Positions 35,916-43,920 of a DNA stretch of 56,232 nt are shown piece by piece. Each line of letters starts with the position of its first letter. The stretch's first letter is position 1. The position numbers and the translations under genes are program-made. Source of the stretch: Prevotella sp. CAG:1031 (GTDB lineage Bacteria; Bacteroidota; Bacteroidia; Bacteroidales; Muribaculaceae); contig HF985609.1 of the NCBI GenBank assembly GCA_000431215.1, forward strand, positions 1-56,232, written 5' to 3'. The notes below the pieces were generated by a model that made no database searches, was not told where the DNA came from, and saw nothing but the letters and a program-made list of their open reading frames with translations.

Positions 35916-36905
35916 TCAGCGCCGCTGCGGAAAATTCTTCGACCGCAGAATGGTCAGTTTTTCTCCGCCGACAACGAGCATGGCCCCGACGCCCCGAAGA
36001 GAGCCGATCATCGCCATGGCCTCGGCGGCCGGCATGGCCATGCAGGCAGTGGCCAGCGCGTCGGCTTCCATTGCCGTCGGGGCGATGACGGTGGCCGAGA
36101 GTGTGGCTGTTTCAACAGGATGGCCTGTCAGGGGCGATATCGTGTGGCCTACGCGCCGACCGTCGAGGTCGCGGTAGTTTCGGTAGTTTCCCGAGGTAGC
36201 GACACCGCAGTCGGTCAGGGCTACGGTTGTCAGTTCGCTGTGGACTACGCTGTCGCGGCTTTCGACAGGGGCGTCGATCATTATATGCCAGGGCTCGCCG
36301 CGCGGGTTCGTGCCGGCGAGGGCTATCTCGCCGCCGATTTCTACCATATAGTCGGTGGCGCCTCCCCGGCGCAGGGCTTCGCCGACGGCGTCGCAGCCGA
36401 GCCCTTTGGCTATGGCCGAGAAGTCGAAATGGGTTGCATTCGTTTTCTTGACAACGCGGCCGTCGGCGTCGACAAAGCAGTCCTGAATTCCTACGCTCTC
36501 GAGTACTGCCGCAATTCCCGCTTCGGATGGAGCCGTCCCTTCGCCGTCGCGGCCGAAGCCCCAGAGGTTCACCAACGGCTCGACCGTCGGGTCGAAAGCG
36601 CCCCGGCTGAGGGCGTTGACGCGCCGCGACATCGTCATGACTTTCATGAAAAGGCTGTCGGCTCCGATTTTTCTGCTGTCGGAGATATTGACGAGGCTGA
36701 CAAGCGATTCGTCGTTGAACACGCTCAGCGAGTTCTCGACGCGCATGAGCGCCGCAGCTATCGAGTCGTCGAGAGGGCGGTCGGCGCGGTAGGTGATCCG
36801 GTAGGTAGTGTGCCATACCGAACCCTCGACAGTGCGGTAACCGGCGCGCTGATTGCATGACGTCAGCAGCAAAGCAGTAAGAAATGTCAGCAAAAACTGT
36901 TTCAT
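35916..36905 (-). CDS. apbE: FAD:protein FMN transferase (ApbE) lipoprotein
   Basis: ApbE attaches FMN to Thr/Ser of flavoproteins such as RnfG and NqrC. I choose the start at 36905 (MKQFLLTFLTALLLTSC), which gives a lipobox with Cys at residue 17; the in-frame ATG at 36935 would lie inside the -7 box TAACTTTG (36940-36933). The 329-residue protein has the family motifs HFDFSAIAKGLGCDAVGE, a IGGEIALAG glycine turn and the C-terminal HTISPLTGHP and ADALATACM metal/nucleotide motifs. It is divergent from the DJ-1 gene. Confidence 0.93.
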   Translation of the reverse strand: MKQFLLTFLTALLLTSCNQRAGYRTVEGSVWHTTYRITYRADRPLDDSIAAALMRVENSLSVFNDESLVSLVNISDSRKIGADSLFMKVMTMSRRVNALSRGAFDPTVEPLVNLWGFGRDGEGTAPSEAGIAAVLESVGIQDCFVDADGRVVKKTNATHFDFSAIAKGLGCDAVGEALRRGGATDYMVEIGGEIALAGTNPRGEPWHIMIDAPVESRDSVVHSELTTVALTDCGVATSGNYRNYRDLDGRRVGHTISPLTGHPVETATLSATVIAPTAMEADALATACMAMPAAEAMAMIGSLRGVGAMLVVGGEKLTILRSKNFPQRR

Positions 36906-36932
36906 AAGGCGGGATTGTTGAAAACTTTCGGG

Positions 36933-36940
36933 CAAAGTTA
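36933..36940 (-). promoter_or_regulatory. -7 box of the apbE promoter
   Basis: Minus-strand TAACTTTG at 36940-36933. The transcript would start near 36926, which decides in favour of the apbE start at 36905. Confidence 0.6.
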
Positions 36941-36963
36941 GCTGTTATATTCAAAAAAATGTG

Positions 36964-36971
36964 TATGTTTG
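36964..36971 (+). promoter_or_regulatory. -7 box of the DJ-1 family gene
   Basis: TATGTTTG at 36964-36971 fits TAnnTTTG, giving a leader of about 75 bases before the ATG at 37052. No clear -33 box. It is back to back with the apbE box, 23 bases apart. Confidence 0.55.
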
Positions 36972-37051
36972 CGAAAATAGCTACTGAATTATCGCTTCGA
37001 TAATCGCAAATACCAATATTCACAACTTAAACTCTAATCGCTCATCTTTCT

Positions 37052-37636
37052 ATGTCAAACGTCAACAAGTCTTATCTTTTTCTCGCGCCCGGTTTTGAAG
37101 AGATCGAGGCGCTGACAACTGTCGACGTCCTGCGCCGCGCAGGCATCTCTGTGGAAACAGTATCAATTACCGACACAACCGCCGTGACCGGCGCCCACAA
37201 TATAACCGTCAAGGCCGACACAACACTCTCTCAGGCCGAAATCGACCGTCCCGACTGGCTCATCTGTCCGGGAGGAATGCCGGGAGCCTCAAATCTCGTG
37301 GCCTGCGACAAACTCGCCAGCCTTCTGCGTGACCACGCCGCCCGCTCGGGCCGTATCGCCGCAATCTGTGCCGCACCGGCAGTGGTGCTCGCCCAGCTCG
37401 GCATTCTTGACGGCCGCGAGGCAACCTGCTATCCCGGCTTCGAGCAGATGGCCCCGAAAGCCATCATGGTAGACCGCTCGGTTGTCGTCGACGGCAACAT
37501 CATAACTGCCAACGGGCCCGCCGCGGCCATGCCGTTTGCTCTCGCCATAGTGAAGGCAACGCTCGGCGCCGAAGTGGCCGGCCAGATCGGTCAGGGGCTG
37601 CTCTTCTACCCCAAGAACTTCGAATTCTACTTCTGA
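37052..37636 (+). CDS. DJ-1/PfpI family protein (YajL-like)
   Basis: The 194-residue product belongs to the DJ-1 family. The nucleophile-elbow cysteine is Cys106 in AAICAAPAVV, and the conserved acidic partner is in PGFEEIEAL (Glu17 region), as in YajL/DJ-1. The PGGMPGASNL oxyanion stretch is also present. Family members act in protection against oxidative or carbonyl stress, or as glyoxalase/deglycase-like enzymes; exact activity is debated. Single gene with its own terminator. Confidence 0.93.
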   Translation: MSNVNKSYLFLAPGFEEIEALTTVDVLRRAGISVETVSITDTTAVTGAHNITVKADTTLSQAEIDRPDWLICPGGMPGASNLVACDKLASLLRDHAARSGRIAAICAAPAVVLAQLGILDGREATCYPGFEQMAPKAIMVDRSVVVDGNIITANGPAAAMPFALAIVKATLGAEVAGQIGQGLLFYPKNFEFYF

Positions 37637-37655
37637 CCGTCCTGCGAAATGAATA

Positions 37656-37684
37656 AAAGAGGCTGCGCCGCAGCCTCTTTTGTG
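37656..37684 (+). terminator. Rho-independent terminator after the DJ-1 family gene
   Basis: AAAGAGGCTGC (37656-37666) pairs perfectly with GCAGCCTCTTT (37670-37680), loop GCC, T-rich on the plus strand. Confidence 0.87.
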
Positions 37685-37700
37685 GTTATTGATGACGGGA

Positions 37701-37775
37701 TCATTTCTTCTTGTCGTCGACAACAGCGTTGACGTCGATATACTGAGCGGGTTTGGTGAGCCAGCTGACTAAAGA
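37701..37775 (-). pseudogene. C-terminal remnant of an unknown gene (fragment 1)
   Basis: Minus-strand translation gives SWLTKPAQYIDVNAVVDDKK followed by Lys and a stop at 37703-37701. The segment reads like the end of a real protein, but no start or body can be followed upstream: another reading frame with its own stop (fragment 2) begins within a few bases. I interpret it as a gene end left by deletion. Confidence 0.4.
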
Positions 37776-37779
37776 AGAA

Positions 37780-37947
37780 TTATTGAAGTTTTCCGTGAAG
37801 GACGAAGTCGTAGCTGTTGCCGCGGTAGTTGACGAAATTGCTGCGGTAGGTGACACTTCCGGTGGCGCGATTGATTGAGAGCGTTCCGGAGATATTGCCG
37901 GTTACCGTCTGATGGCTGTTAAAATTCTGTTGGCCAAAGCGTTGCAA
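37780..37947 (-). pseudogene. C-terminal remnant of a beta-rich protein (fragment 2)
   Basis: Minus-strand translation from about 37947 to the TAA at 37782-37780 gives about 55 residues including TVTGNISGTLSINRATGSVT and FVNYRGNSYDFVLHGKLQ. The alternating hydrophobic pattern looks like a genuine beta-sheet domain end. Upstream it runs straight into a REP-like palindrome and no start is present, so it is a 5'-truncated remnant. The parent family is not recognised. Confidence 0.55.
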
Positions 37948-37967
37948 GGCGGAGGGCCCAGCTAAGC

Positions 37968-37991
37968 GTAGGGCTGCACCGTGGTGCAGCC
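37968..37991. repeat. REP-like palindrome, copy 1
   Basis: GTAG followed by GGCTGCACC (37972-37980), GT, GGTGCAGCC (37983-37991): a perfect 9-bp inverted repeat. The same unit recurs at 38068 and 38181. Confidence 0.75.
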
Positions 37992-38067
37992 GCCGACCTT
38001 AAATGCCAAATGGAGCATTGCTCTAATGTCTGCAATGTGCACAAAATCAAGCTGCTGTATGGAATAG

Positions 38068-38090
38068 GCTGCCCCACGGAGCAGCCCTAC
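38068..38090. repeat. REP-like palindrome, copy 2 (diverged, inverted flank)
   Basis: GGCTGCCCC then AC then GGAGCAGCC, with one mismatched pair in the stem, followed by CTAC. Same family as copies 1 and 3, with the GTAG flank now on the other side (CTAC). Confidence 0.7.
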
Positions 38091-38180
38091 TAGTTTCCGC
38101 CCGAGTAGTGGTGAAACTCTGCTCGTATGATTTTTCGTCTACAATGAAGGGACGTTGTCGGCAGCGATATTGTCGGCCGC

Positions 38181-38204
38181 GGCTGCACCACGGTGCAGCC
38201 CTAC
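38181..38204. repeat. REP-like palindrome, copy 3
   Basis: GGCTGCACC (38181-38189), AC, GGTGCAGCC (38192-38200), then CTAC: the exact reverse complement of copy 1 including its GTAG flank. Confidence 0.75.
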
Positions 38205-38233
38205 GTCTTCGATCATTTTTTTAGTTGACATGG

Positions 38234-39934
38234 TCAGCCGAGGGTCAGCTCGAAGTCGGCGATGAATTTCGAGAACGAAGGGATCGTGGCGCGCATATTC
38301 TCGTAGACTTCGCGCTCGGTCCATGTCGACGATGAGCCCGGGCCAGTCTCGAGCTCGACGTCGATCGTTATGAGGTCGTTCTCGAGCGAGCCGCGCAGAT
38401 GGGTCAGCAGCGCAGGCATCTGACGGCCCATTAGGTCGAGCTGCATATCGTTGGCCACGGTCATTACGAAGGCGTGGTCTTTCCCTTCGGCAGCCTGCGG
38501 AACCGATGCGCGCATCGTGTTGACGAGAATCTGTTCGCGCGGATGAGCCGCCATGAAGGTCTCCCAGGCCTTGACGAAAGCCTCGCGAGTGAAAGGATTG
38601 CTGCGCTGCGTTGTCAGCGTGGCCTCGGGTTTGCGCTCATCGGAGGCTGCCTGAGCGCGGCCGCGAAGCGTTGGCCCGCGCCCGACAGGGCGCAGCGTCG
38701 GAGCCGGAGTCGGCGCCTTTGGCGCCGGCATTGGCATTGGCTCTACATTAGCTATTTTAGCTACCTTAGCCGGCTCAGCCGGCGCAGCAGGGCGGTCGAT
38801 AGGCTTTAGCTGCCCCCCGGCGCGACCGCTATTGGTCGAGGGGCGCACTGATTGGCATATCTTGGCGAGCGTCAGCTCAACAAGAAACTGTTTGCCTGAG
38901 GCAGTGCGGTAGTTGAGGTCGGCTTCGTTGAGCAGACACATGGCGCGGTAGATGAACCCCGGCGTGCATTTCTGCGCCGCTTCGGTCAGCTGTGCCGCTT
39001 CCGAGGCGTCGGCGTCGAGAAGCGATGCCGTTGCCGGTTCGCGGGCAACCATCAGGTCGCGCATGAACGCCGCCAGCTCGGCGATGAAGAAGTGGCTGTC
39101 GAAGCCGCGCGAGCGGACCTCTTTATATATCAGCCATGTCTGGGCCACGTCGCCCTTCAGGAAGGCGTCGAGCAGGCGCAGAAACAGCGCATGGTCGAGC
39201 ATGTTGAGGCTTTCGAGTGCTGCGGCGCGTGTTATGTTGTTGCGCGACGAGGCTGCCACCTGATCGAATATGCTCAGCGCGTCGCGCATGGCGCCGTCGG
39301 CCTTGCGCGCTATCAGCGCCAGAGCGCTGTCTTCGGCGGCAATTCCTTCGTTGGCGGCCACCATCTTGAGGTGGTCGACCATGTCGCGTATCGAAATCGT
39401 GTTGAAATCATAGATCTGGCATCGCGACAGAATCGTAGGTATGATCTTGTGTTTCTCGGTGGTTGCCAGAATGAAAATAACGTGGGCCGGCGGCTCTTCG
39501 AGTGTCTTCAGGAAAGCGTTGAAGGCCGCGTTGGAGAGCATGTGGACCTCGTCGATGATGAAAACGCGGTAGCGCCCCTGGGTCGGAGCCACCATAACTT
39601 GGTCGACAAGCTCGCGCATGGCGTCGACTCCGTTGTTGCTCGCTGCGTCCATCTCGATGATATTCAGCGAGTTGCCGGCGTTGAAGGCGCGACAAGAAGC
39701 ACACTCGTTGCAGGCTTCGCCGTCGGCTGTCGGGTGTTCGCAGTTGATAGTCTTGGCAAAGATGCGCGCGCAGGAGGTCTTGCCGACTCCGCGCGAGCCG
39801 GTGAAAAGATAGGAATGGGCAAGACGCCCCGACGCGATGGCATTTTTAAGTGTCGACGTCAGAGCACGTTGGCCGACGACGCTGTCGAACGTCGACGGCC
39901 GGTATTTGCGTGCTGAAACAAGATAATGATCCAT
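38234..39934 (-). CDS. dnaX: DNA polymerase III gamma/tau subunit
   Basis: DnaX is the clamp-loader ATPase. The 566-residue product has Walker A GSRGVGKTS (residues 47-55), the zinc cysteines C65, C75, C78 and C81, the IDEVHMLS Walker B/DExx segment and the sensor-1 LATTEKHKI region. After residue 380 comes a Pro/Ala linker containing the tripeptide repeat AKV-AKI-ANV, encoded by 9-base repeat units (38741-38785), then a C-terminal domain. A -7 box TATCTTTG at 39946-39939 is so close to the ATG that the message may be leaderless or nearly so. Confidence 0.96.
   Translation of the reverse strand: MDHYLVSARKYRPSTFDSVVGQRALTSTLKNAIASGRLAHSYLFTGSRGVGKTSCARIFAKTINCEHPTADGEACNECASCRAFNAGNSLNIIEMDAASNNGVDAMRELVDQVMVAPTQGRYRVFIIDEVHMLSNAAFNAFLKTLEEPPAHVIFILATTEKHKIIPTILSRCQIYDFNTISIRDMVDHLKMVAANEGIAAEDSALALIARKADGAMRDALSIFDQVAASSRNNITRAAALESLNMLDHALFLRLLDAFLKGDVAQTWLIYKEVRSRGFDSHFFIAELAAFMRDLMVAREPATASLLDADASEAAQLTEAAQKCTPGFIYRAMCLLNEADLNYRTASGKQFLVELTLAKICQSVRPSTNSGRAGGQLKPIDRPAAPAEPAKVAKIANVEPMPMPAPKAPTPAPTLRPVGRGPTLRGRAQAASDERKPEATLTTQRSNPFTREAFVKAWETFMAAHPREQILVNTMRASVPQAAEGKDHAFVMTVANDMQLDLMGRQMPALLTHLRGSLENDLITIDVELETGPGSSSTWTEREVYENMRATIPSFSKFIADFELTLG
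38741..38785. repeat. Nonanucleotide repeat inside dnaX (in frame)
   Basis: Units ctctacatt, agctatttt, agctacctt, agccggctc and agccggcgc, each 9 bases, encode a three-residue repeat in the tau linker on the minus strand. Same period as the intergenic tracts. Confidence 0.65.
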
Positions 39935-39938
39935 ACTA

Positions 39939-39946
39939 CAAAGATA
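39939..39946 (-). promoter_or_regulatory. -7 box abutting the dnaX start codon
   Basis: Minus-strand TATCTTTG at 39946-39939 ends five bases before the ATG (39934). Normal spacing would start transcription at or next to the start codon. No -33 TTTG is visible. Confidence 0.5.
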
Positions 39947-39999
39947 GCGCTTTTTTCGGTTTTCCCCCGCTATATTATAATAAAAGGTGTCGGAAAGGG

Positions 40000-40365
40000 T
40001 TATCGGAGCAGGGCGGGGACGAAGGCGTCGGGGTAGTGGGTTAGGACGTGGTCGGCAGGGGTGCCGACGATGGTTATGATGTCGAACTGGGGGCGCTGGG
40101 GGTAGTCGCCGCTTCGGAGGAAGCTGTCGGCGAAGCGGGCCATGCGGCGCCGCTTTTCGGGATTCACGGCGTCGAGCGGATCGTCGAAAGGGGTTGAGCG
40201 TGTCTTTACTTCTACGAACATTATTCCGGAGCCGCGCGTGGCCACGATATCGATCTCGTCGCGGCCGAAGCGGAGATTGCGCCCGACGATAGCATAACCG
40301 CCGGCTACGAGGTAGTCGGCGGCTATATCTTCGCCCCAGCGGCCTATGTCGTTGTGACGTGCCAT
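40000..40365 (-). CDS. YraN-like UPF0102 protein
   Basis: The 121-residue protein matches the UPF0102/YraN family, a small endonuclease-fold domain. It shows the N-terminal GRWGEDIAADYLVAGGY and the nuclease-like motif pattern GRDEIDIV followed by FVEVKTRS (Asp, Glu, Lys). Function in vivo is unsettled; DNA processing is inferred from the Holliday-junction-resolvase-like fold. It begins 16 bases after gpmI and is probably co-transcribed. Confidence 0.9.
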   Translation of the reverse strand: MARHNDIGRWGEDIAADYLVAGGYAIVGRNLRFGRDEIDIVATRGSGIMFVEVKTRSTPFDDPLDAVNPEKRRRMARFADSFLRSGDYPQRPQFDIITIVGTPADHVLTHYPDAFVPALLR

Positions 40366-40381
40366 TGCGGGGTCGGTTTTA

Positions 40382-41905
40382 TCAGTCGATGAGCGAGTGG
40401 CCTGTCATCTCGGCGGGCTGTTCGAGACCCATTATCGAGAGCATTGTGGGAGCGACATCGGCGAGGCGTCCGGGGCCGACGTGGGCGTCTTTGCGCTCGG
40501 TGACGTAGATACAGGGCACGGGGTTGAGCGAGTGGGCCGTGTTGGGCGTTCCGTCGGGGTTCTCGGCGTTGTCGGCGTTGCCGTGGTCGGCAATGATGAT
40601 TACCTCGTAGCCGGCTTTCTTGGCGGCTTCGACGGTGTCGCTGACGCAGAGGTCGACGGCCTTGACGGCTTTCTCGATGGCTTCGTAGACTCCGGTGTGG
40701 CCGACCATGTCGCCGTTGGCATAGTTGACGACGATGAAGTCGAATTTCTGCGAGGCGATGGCTTCGACGAGTTTGTCCCTGACCTCGAAAGCGCTCATTT
40801 CGGGCTTGAGGTCATAGGTGGCTACTTTGGGCGAGGCGACGAGAATGCGCTCTTCGCCGGTGTAGGGCTCTTCGCGGCCGCCGTTGAAGAAGAATGTCAC
40901 GTGGGCGTATTTCTCGGTCTCGGCTATGTGGAGCTGTTTCTTGCCGAGCTTCGAGAGATATTCGCCGAGGGTGTTGACGACGTTCTCCTTGTCGAAGAGG
41001 ATGTGAACCCCGGTGAACGAGGCATCGTAGGGGGTCATGCAGAAATATTGCAGTCCTGCGATGGTCTTCATTCCGGCCTCGGGCATATCGTGCTGGGTCA
41101 GCACGGTGGTCAGCTCTTTGGCGCGGTCGTTGCGGTAGTTGAAGAAGATTACGGCGTCGTTCTCTGCGATGAGACCTTCGCCCTGGGCGAGCGAGGCATT
41201 GTGGATCGGCTTTATGAATTCGTCGGTAACGCCGTCGGAATAGCTCTTCTCAACAGCTCCGGCCATGTCGGTGGCCTGGGCGCCGGTGCCGGCAGTCAGC
41301 AGGTCGTAGGCCTCCTTGACGCGCTCCCAGCGCTTGTCGCGGTCCATGGCGTAGTAGCGGCCTACGATCGAGGCGATGCTGCCCGTGGTCTTGGCCATGT
41401 GCTCTTCGAGGCGTTCGATGAAGCCTTTGCCCGAGTGCGGGTCGGTGTCACGGCCGTCCATGAAGCAGTGGACATAGACCTTCTTCAGGCCGTAGTGTGC
41501 CGCGATGTCGAGCAGTGCGAAGAGATGGTCGAGGCTTGAGTGGACGCCGCCGTCGCTGACGAGGCCCATGAGGTGGAGCGGACGGTCGTTCTCTCTGGCA
41601 TAGCCGAAAGCGGCTTTTATCTGGTCGTTGTTGAGAATCGATTTGTCGGCGATGGCCTTGTTGATCTTGACGAGATCCTGATAGACCACACGGCCGGCGC
41701 CGATATTGAGGTGTCCCACCTCGCTGTTGCCCATCTGGCCGTCGGGAAGTCCGACATTTTCGCCGCTGGCCTGCAGCTGGTTGTGGGGGTAGGTTTTCAG
41801 AAGATAGTCCAAGTAGGGGGTCGGAGTGTTGTAGATGACGTCGCCGTGGCCGTGGTTACCGATGCCCCAGCCGTCAAGAATCATGAGAAGTGCTTTGTGA
41901 GCCAT
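40382..41905 (-). CDS. gpmI: 2,3-bisphosphoglycerate-independent phosphoglycerate mutase
   Basis: GpmI converts 3- to 2-phosphoglycerate using two Mn ions and a phosphoserine. The 507-residue product has the first metal Asp in LMILDGWGIG (Asp11), the catalytic Ser61 in GQMGNSEVGHLNIGAGR, the VHCFMDGRDTDPHSG segment and the C-terminal metal motifs IADHGNADNA and TAHSLNPVP. Length is typical. A -7 box TAACTTTG lies on the minus strand at 41938-41931, about 25 bases before the start. Confidence 0.97.
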   Translation of the reverse strand: MAHKALLMILDGWGIGNHGHGDVIYNTPTPYLDYLLKTYPHNQLQASGENVGLPDGQMGNSEVGHLNIGAGRVVYQDLVKINKAIADKSILNNDQIKAAFGYARENDRPLHLMGLVSDGGVHSSLDHLFALLDIAAHYGLKKVYVHCFMDGRDTDPHSGKGFIERLEEHMAKTTGSIASIVGRYYAMDRDKRWERVKEAYDLLTAGTGAQATDMAGAVEKSYSDGVTDEFIKPIHNASLAQGEGLIAENDAVIFFNYRNDRAKELTTVLTQHDMPEAGMKTIAGLQYFCMTPYDASFTGVHILFDKENVVNTLGEYLSKLGKKQLHIAETEKYAHVTFFFNGGREEPYTGEERILVASPKVATYDLKPEMSAFEVRDKLVEAIASQKFDFIVVNYANGDMVGHTGVYEAIEKAVKAVDLCVSDTVEAAKKAGYEVIIIADHGNADNAENPDGTPNTAHSLNPVPCIYVTERKDAHVGPGRLADVAPTMLSIMGLEQPAEMTGHSLID

Positions 41906-41930
41906 AATATGTGTAACGTTTTAGCGCTGC

Positions 41931-41938
41931 AAAGTTAC
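41931..41938 (-). promoter_or_regulatory. -7 box of the gpmI promoter
   Basis: Minus-strand TAACTTTG at 41938-41931 fits TAnnTTTG; leader about 20 bases. The -33 region would fall in the end of the neighbouring gene and shows no clear TTTG. Confidence 0.55.
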
Positions 41939-41948
41939 GAATTTTTTG

Positions 41949-42779
41949 TCAGAATTTCAGCGAGGCGCCGACCGAGAGGAAGTTATAGGAGTTGTCCCAG
42001 CCGTTGCGCAGGGCGCCGCTGACCATGCCGGCCTGGATGTTGGCGGCCCAGCGCGGGGTTATCCAGTAGCGTGCGCCGATGTTGACGGCCATGGCGAACG
42101 AGGCCTCGGTAGCGCGGCGGCCTTCCCACTGGGTGTGGTCGAGGTCGTTGAAGCTGTAGGCTGTGGTGACATCCTCGTTGTCGTTCTTCATTGTCTGGCT
42201 GAACGATTTCTCCGAGAAGCCTTTAAGATCGGTCAGGCCTGTCGAGAAGTGGTTGAGGACGGCCACACCGATGCCGATGTTGAGATATGTGTCGAGGCGG
42301 TCGATGGGCGAGTAGTGGAGCGATGCCTGGGGCAGAAACGAGATGTCGTCGCGGCGGAAGCGGGTGTAGGCGGTTCCGTAGCCTTTGCGTTCGATTGTCT
42401 CTTTTTCCGACACTGTAGTGCGCAGCCCTGTTGTCGGGTCGCGGCGCCAGCCGTAGTTGACGCTGTTGTAGGAGTAGTCGTAGTTTCCGATTATCTGCAC
42501 ACGGTCGGTCTTGCCGCTGACGCCGTTGTCGATGGCCAGACCTACGCCGATGCTGAAGGGCTGTCCGAATATTCTGAGGTCATCTTTGATTATATATTCA
42601 AAGGCGATGCGCTGGGTGAACATCGCTTTATCGGGGCCTCCGCTGTTGGTTATCGCACCGACGCCGATGCCCGCATCGGCTATTCTGGCTCCTTTTTCGA
42701 TGGGGTCGGCCGGGGTAAAGGCCGAGGCGGTGGCGGCGCCGGCCAACAGGACAGATGCAAGGATGAAGCTCTTTTTCAT
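41949..42779 (-). CDS. Outer-membrane beta-barrel-like exported protein
   Basis: Starting at 42779 gives a normal signal peptide (MKKSFILASVLLAGAATASA); the longer in-frame ATG at 42869 lies inside the esterase gene and adds 30 implausible residues. The 276-residue mature region is made of alternating amphipathic strands with aromatic ends and finishes DNSYNFLSVGASLKF, with a terminal Phe typical of outer-membrane barrels. No specific family recognised. It follows the esterase gene by 25 bases on the same strand. Confidence 0.75.
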   Translation of the reverse strand: MKKSFILASVLLAGAATASAFTPADPIEKGARIADAGIGVGAITNSGGPDKAMFTQRIAFEYIIKDDLRIFGQPFSIGVGLAIDNGVSGKTDRVQIIGNYDYSYNSVNYGWRRDPTTGLRTTVSEKETIERKGYGTAYTRFRRDDISFLPQASLHYSPIDRLDTYLNIGIGVAVLNHFSTGLTDLKGFSEKSFSQTMKNDNEDVTTAYSFNDLDHTQWEGRRATEASFAMAVNIGARYWITPRWAANIQAGMVSGALRNGWDNSYNFLSVGASLKF

Positions 42780-42804
42780 GACGGTAGTGTTGATAAATGT
42801 GTGG

Positions 42805-43920
42805 TTATTTGAACAGCTTCGGGAGGAAAAGGCGCAGGTAGTCGCGCCAGTTTTTCCAGGTGTGTCCACCTTCTGAGCTGTGGTATTCGTAGTTGAGACC
42901 CGCCTTGTCGAATTCGGCGAGCATCTCTTTGTTTTCGCGGGCGAGGAAGTCGGTCTTTCCGATACCTACCCAGAGCAGCAGCGGCTTGGCATCAGCCAGA
43001 GCGCGCAGTGCGGGGCCCGGGTTGTCGTAGGATTTTGAGTCGGAATACTTTCGGGGATGCAGAAAGCTTGAGAACGAGCCGATATAGCCGAACATCTCGG
43101 GGTTCTCGCGGGCTATGTGGATTGTGTGGAAGCCGCCCATCGAGAGACCGGCGAGGGCGCGCGAGGCGCGGTCTGTGTTCGTCGGATAATGGCTGTCGAC
43201 CCATTCGACGATGGCGGGGAACGAAGCTTCGAACTCGCCGTTCATAGTGCGCGGCGGACGCGACACGGGCTGGGCCGGCGCGCCGGGGTTGTCGCCGGGA
43301 GCGGCCTTGTGGGCTATGTTGCCGTTGGGCATCACGACTATCATCGGCTCGACCTGCCCGGCGGCTATCATGTTGTCGAGAATATAGGGAGCGCGTCCCA
43401 GCTCGGGCCATGCGTTTTCGTCGCCGCCAAGGCCGTGGAGAAGATAAAGCACCGGATAGCGGCGGTCGGAGCGCGGGTCGAATCCGGCGGGGGTGTAGAC
43501 TGTCATGCGCCGGCCGTCGGGCCCCCACACTTTTGCCACAGTGCCGTGGGGGACGTCCTGCGAGCGCAGTTCGGGGTCGGTTACGACGTAGTTCGACAGA
43601 TACATTTCGTTGCGCTCAGTGAAGGCGTTGGCGGGATCGATTGTGCGGACGCCGTCGATGTTGAAGAAGTAGGTGTAGTAGTCGGGGCGCAATGATTTGG
43701 TGCGTCCGCGCCATATGCCGTCGGCGCCTCGCGTCATCTTTGTCGGGGCGAGATCTCCGCCGACAGTGACAGAGGCGGCTTTCGGGGCATATACGGCGAG
43801 CGATACTGTGGCGTCGTCGTTGACGACACCCGACTTGGGCTGTTTCGGGGCTGCGGCGAAGGCCTGACAGGCTGCCGCGGCCACGGTAATGGCGATGAGC
43901 AGTTTTTTCAGATATTGCAT
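42805..43920 (-). CDS. Exported CE1/esterase-D-type esterase with N-terminal E-set domain
   Basis: I place the start at 43920 (MQYLKKLLIAITVAAAACQAFA); the upstream in-frame ATG gives an Arg-rich extension that is frame-shadow of the ThiF-like gene. The 371-residue protein has a CBM48/glycogen-debranching-like E-set domain (about 30-115) and an alpha/beta-hydrolase domain with YPVLYLLHGLGGDENAW, nucleophile elbow GLSMGG and a C-terminal GGHTWKNWRDYL catalytic His. Feruloyl, acetyl-xylan or similar hemicellulose side-chain ester hydrolysis is likely. The signal contains AAAAC, a possible lipobox. It overlaps the ThiF-like gene by 13 bases. Confidence 0.87.
   Translation of the reverse strand: MQYLKKLLIAITVAAAACQAFAAAPKQPKSGVVNDDATVSLAVYAPKAASVTVGGDLAPTKMTRGADGIWRGRTKSLRPDYYTYFFNIDGVRTIDPANAFTERNEMYLSNYVVTDPELRSQDVPHGTVAKVWGPDGRRMTVYTPAGFDPRSDRRYPVLYLLHGLGGDENAWPELGRAPYILDNMIAAGQVEPMIVVMPNGNIAHKAAPGDNPGAPAQPVSRPPRTMNGEFEASFPAIVEWVDSHYPTNTDRASRALAGLSMGGFHTIHIARENPEMFGYIGSFSSFLHPRKYSDSKSYDNPGPALRALADAKPLLLWVGIGKTDFLARENKEMLAEFDKAGLNYEYHSSEGGHTWKNWRDYLRLFLPKLFK

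Larger units (their letters stand above)
37700..38233. other. Decayed intergenic region between the DJ-1 gene and dnaX
   Basis: This stretch of more than 500 bases has no intact gene. It holds two minus-strand gene-end remnants (37701-37775 and 37780-37947) and three copies of a palindromic GGCTGC-type repeat. The rest (37992-38067 and 38090-38180) shows nothing I recognise. Confidence 0.7.

Noticed and set aside
38139..38324. Minus-strand ORF overlapping the end of dnaX
   Set aside because: It is an out-of-frame reading through the dnaX 3' end and the REP-like palindrome.
42780..42869. Longer start for the outer-membrane protein
   Set aside because: The extension lies inside the esterase gene and places the signal peptide internally; the start at 42779 is better.
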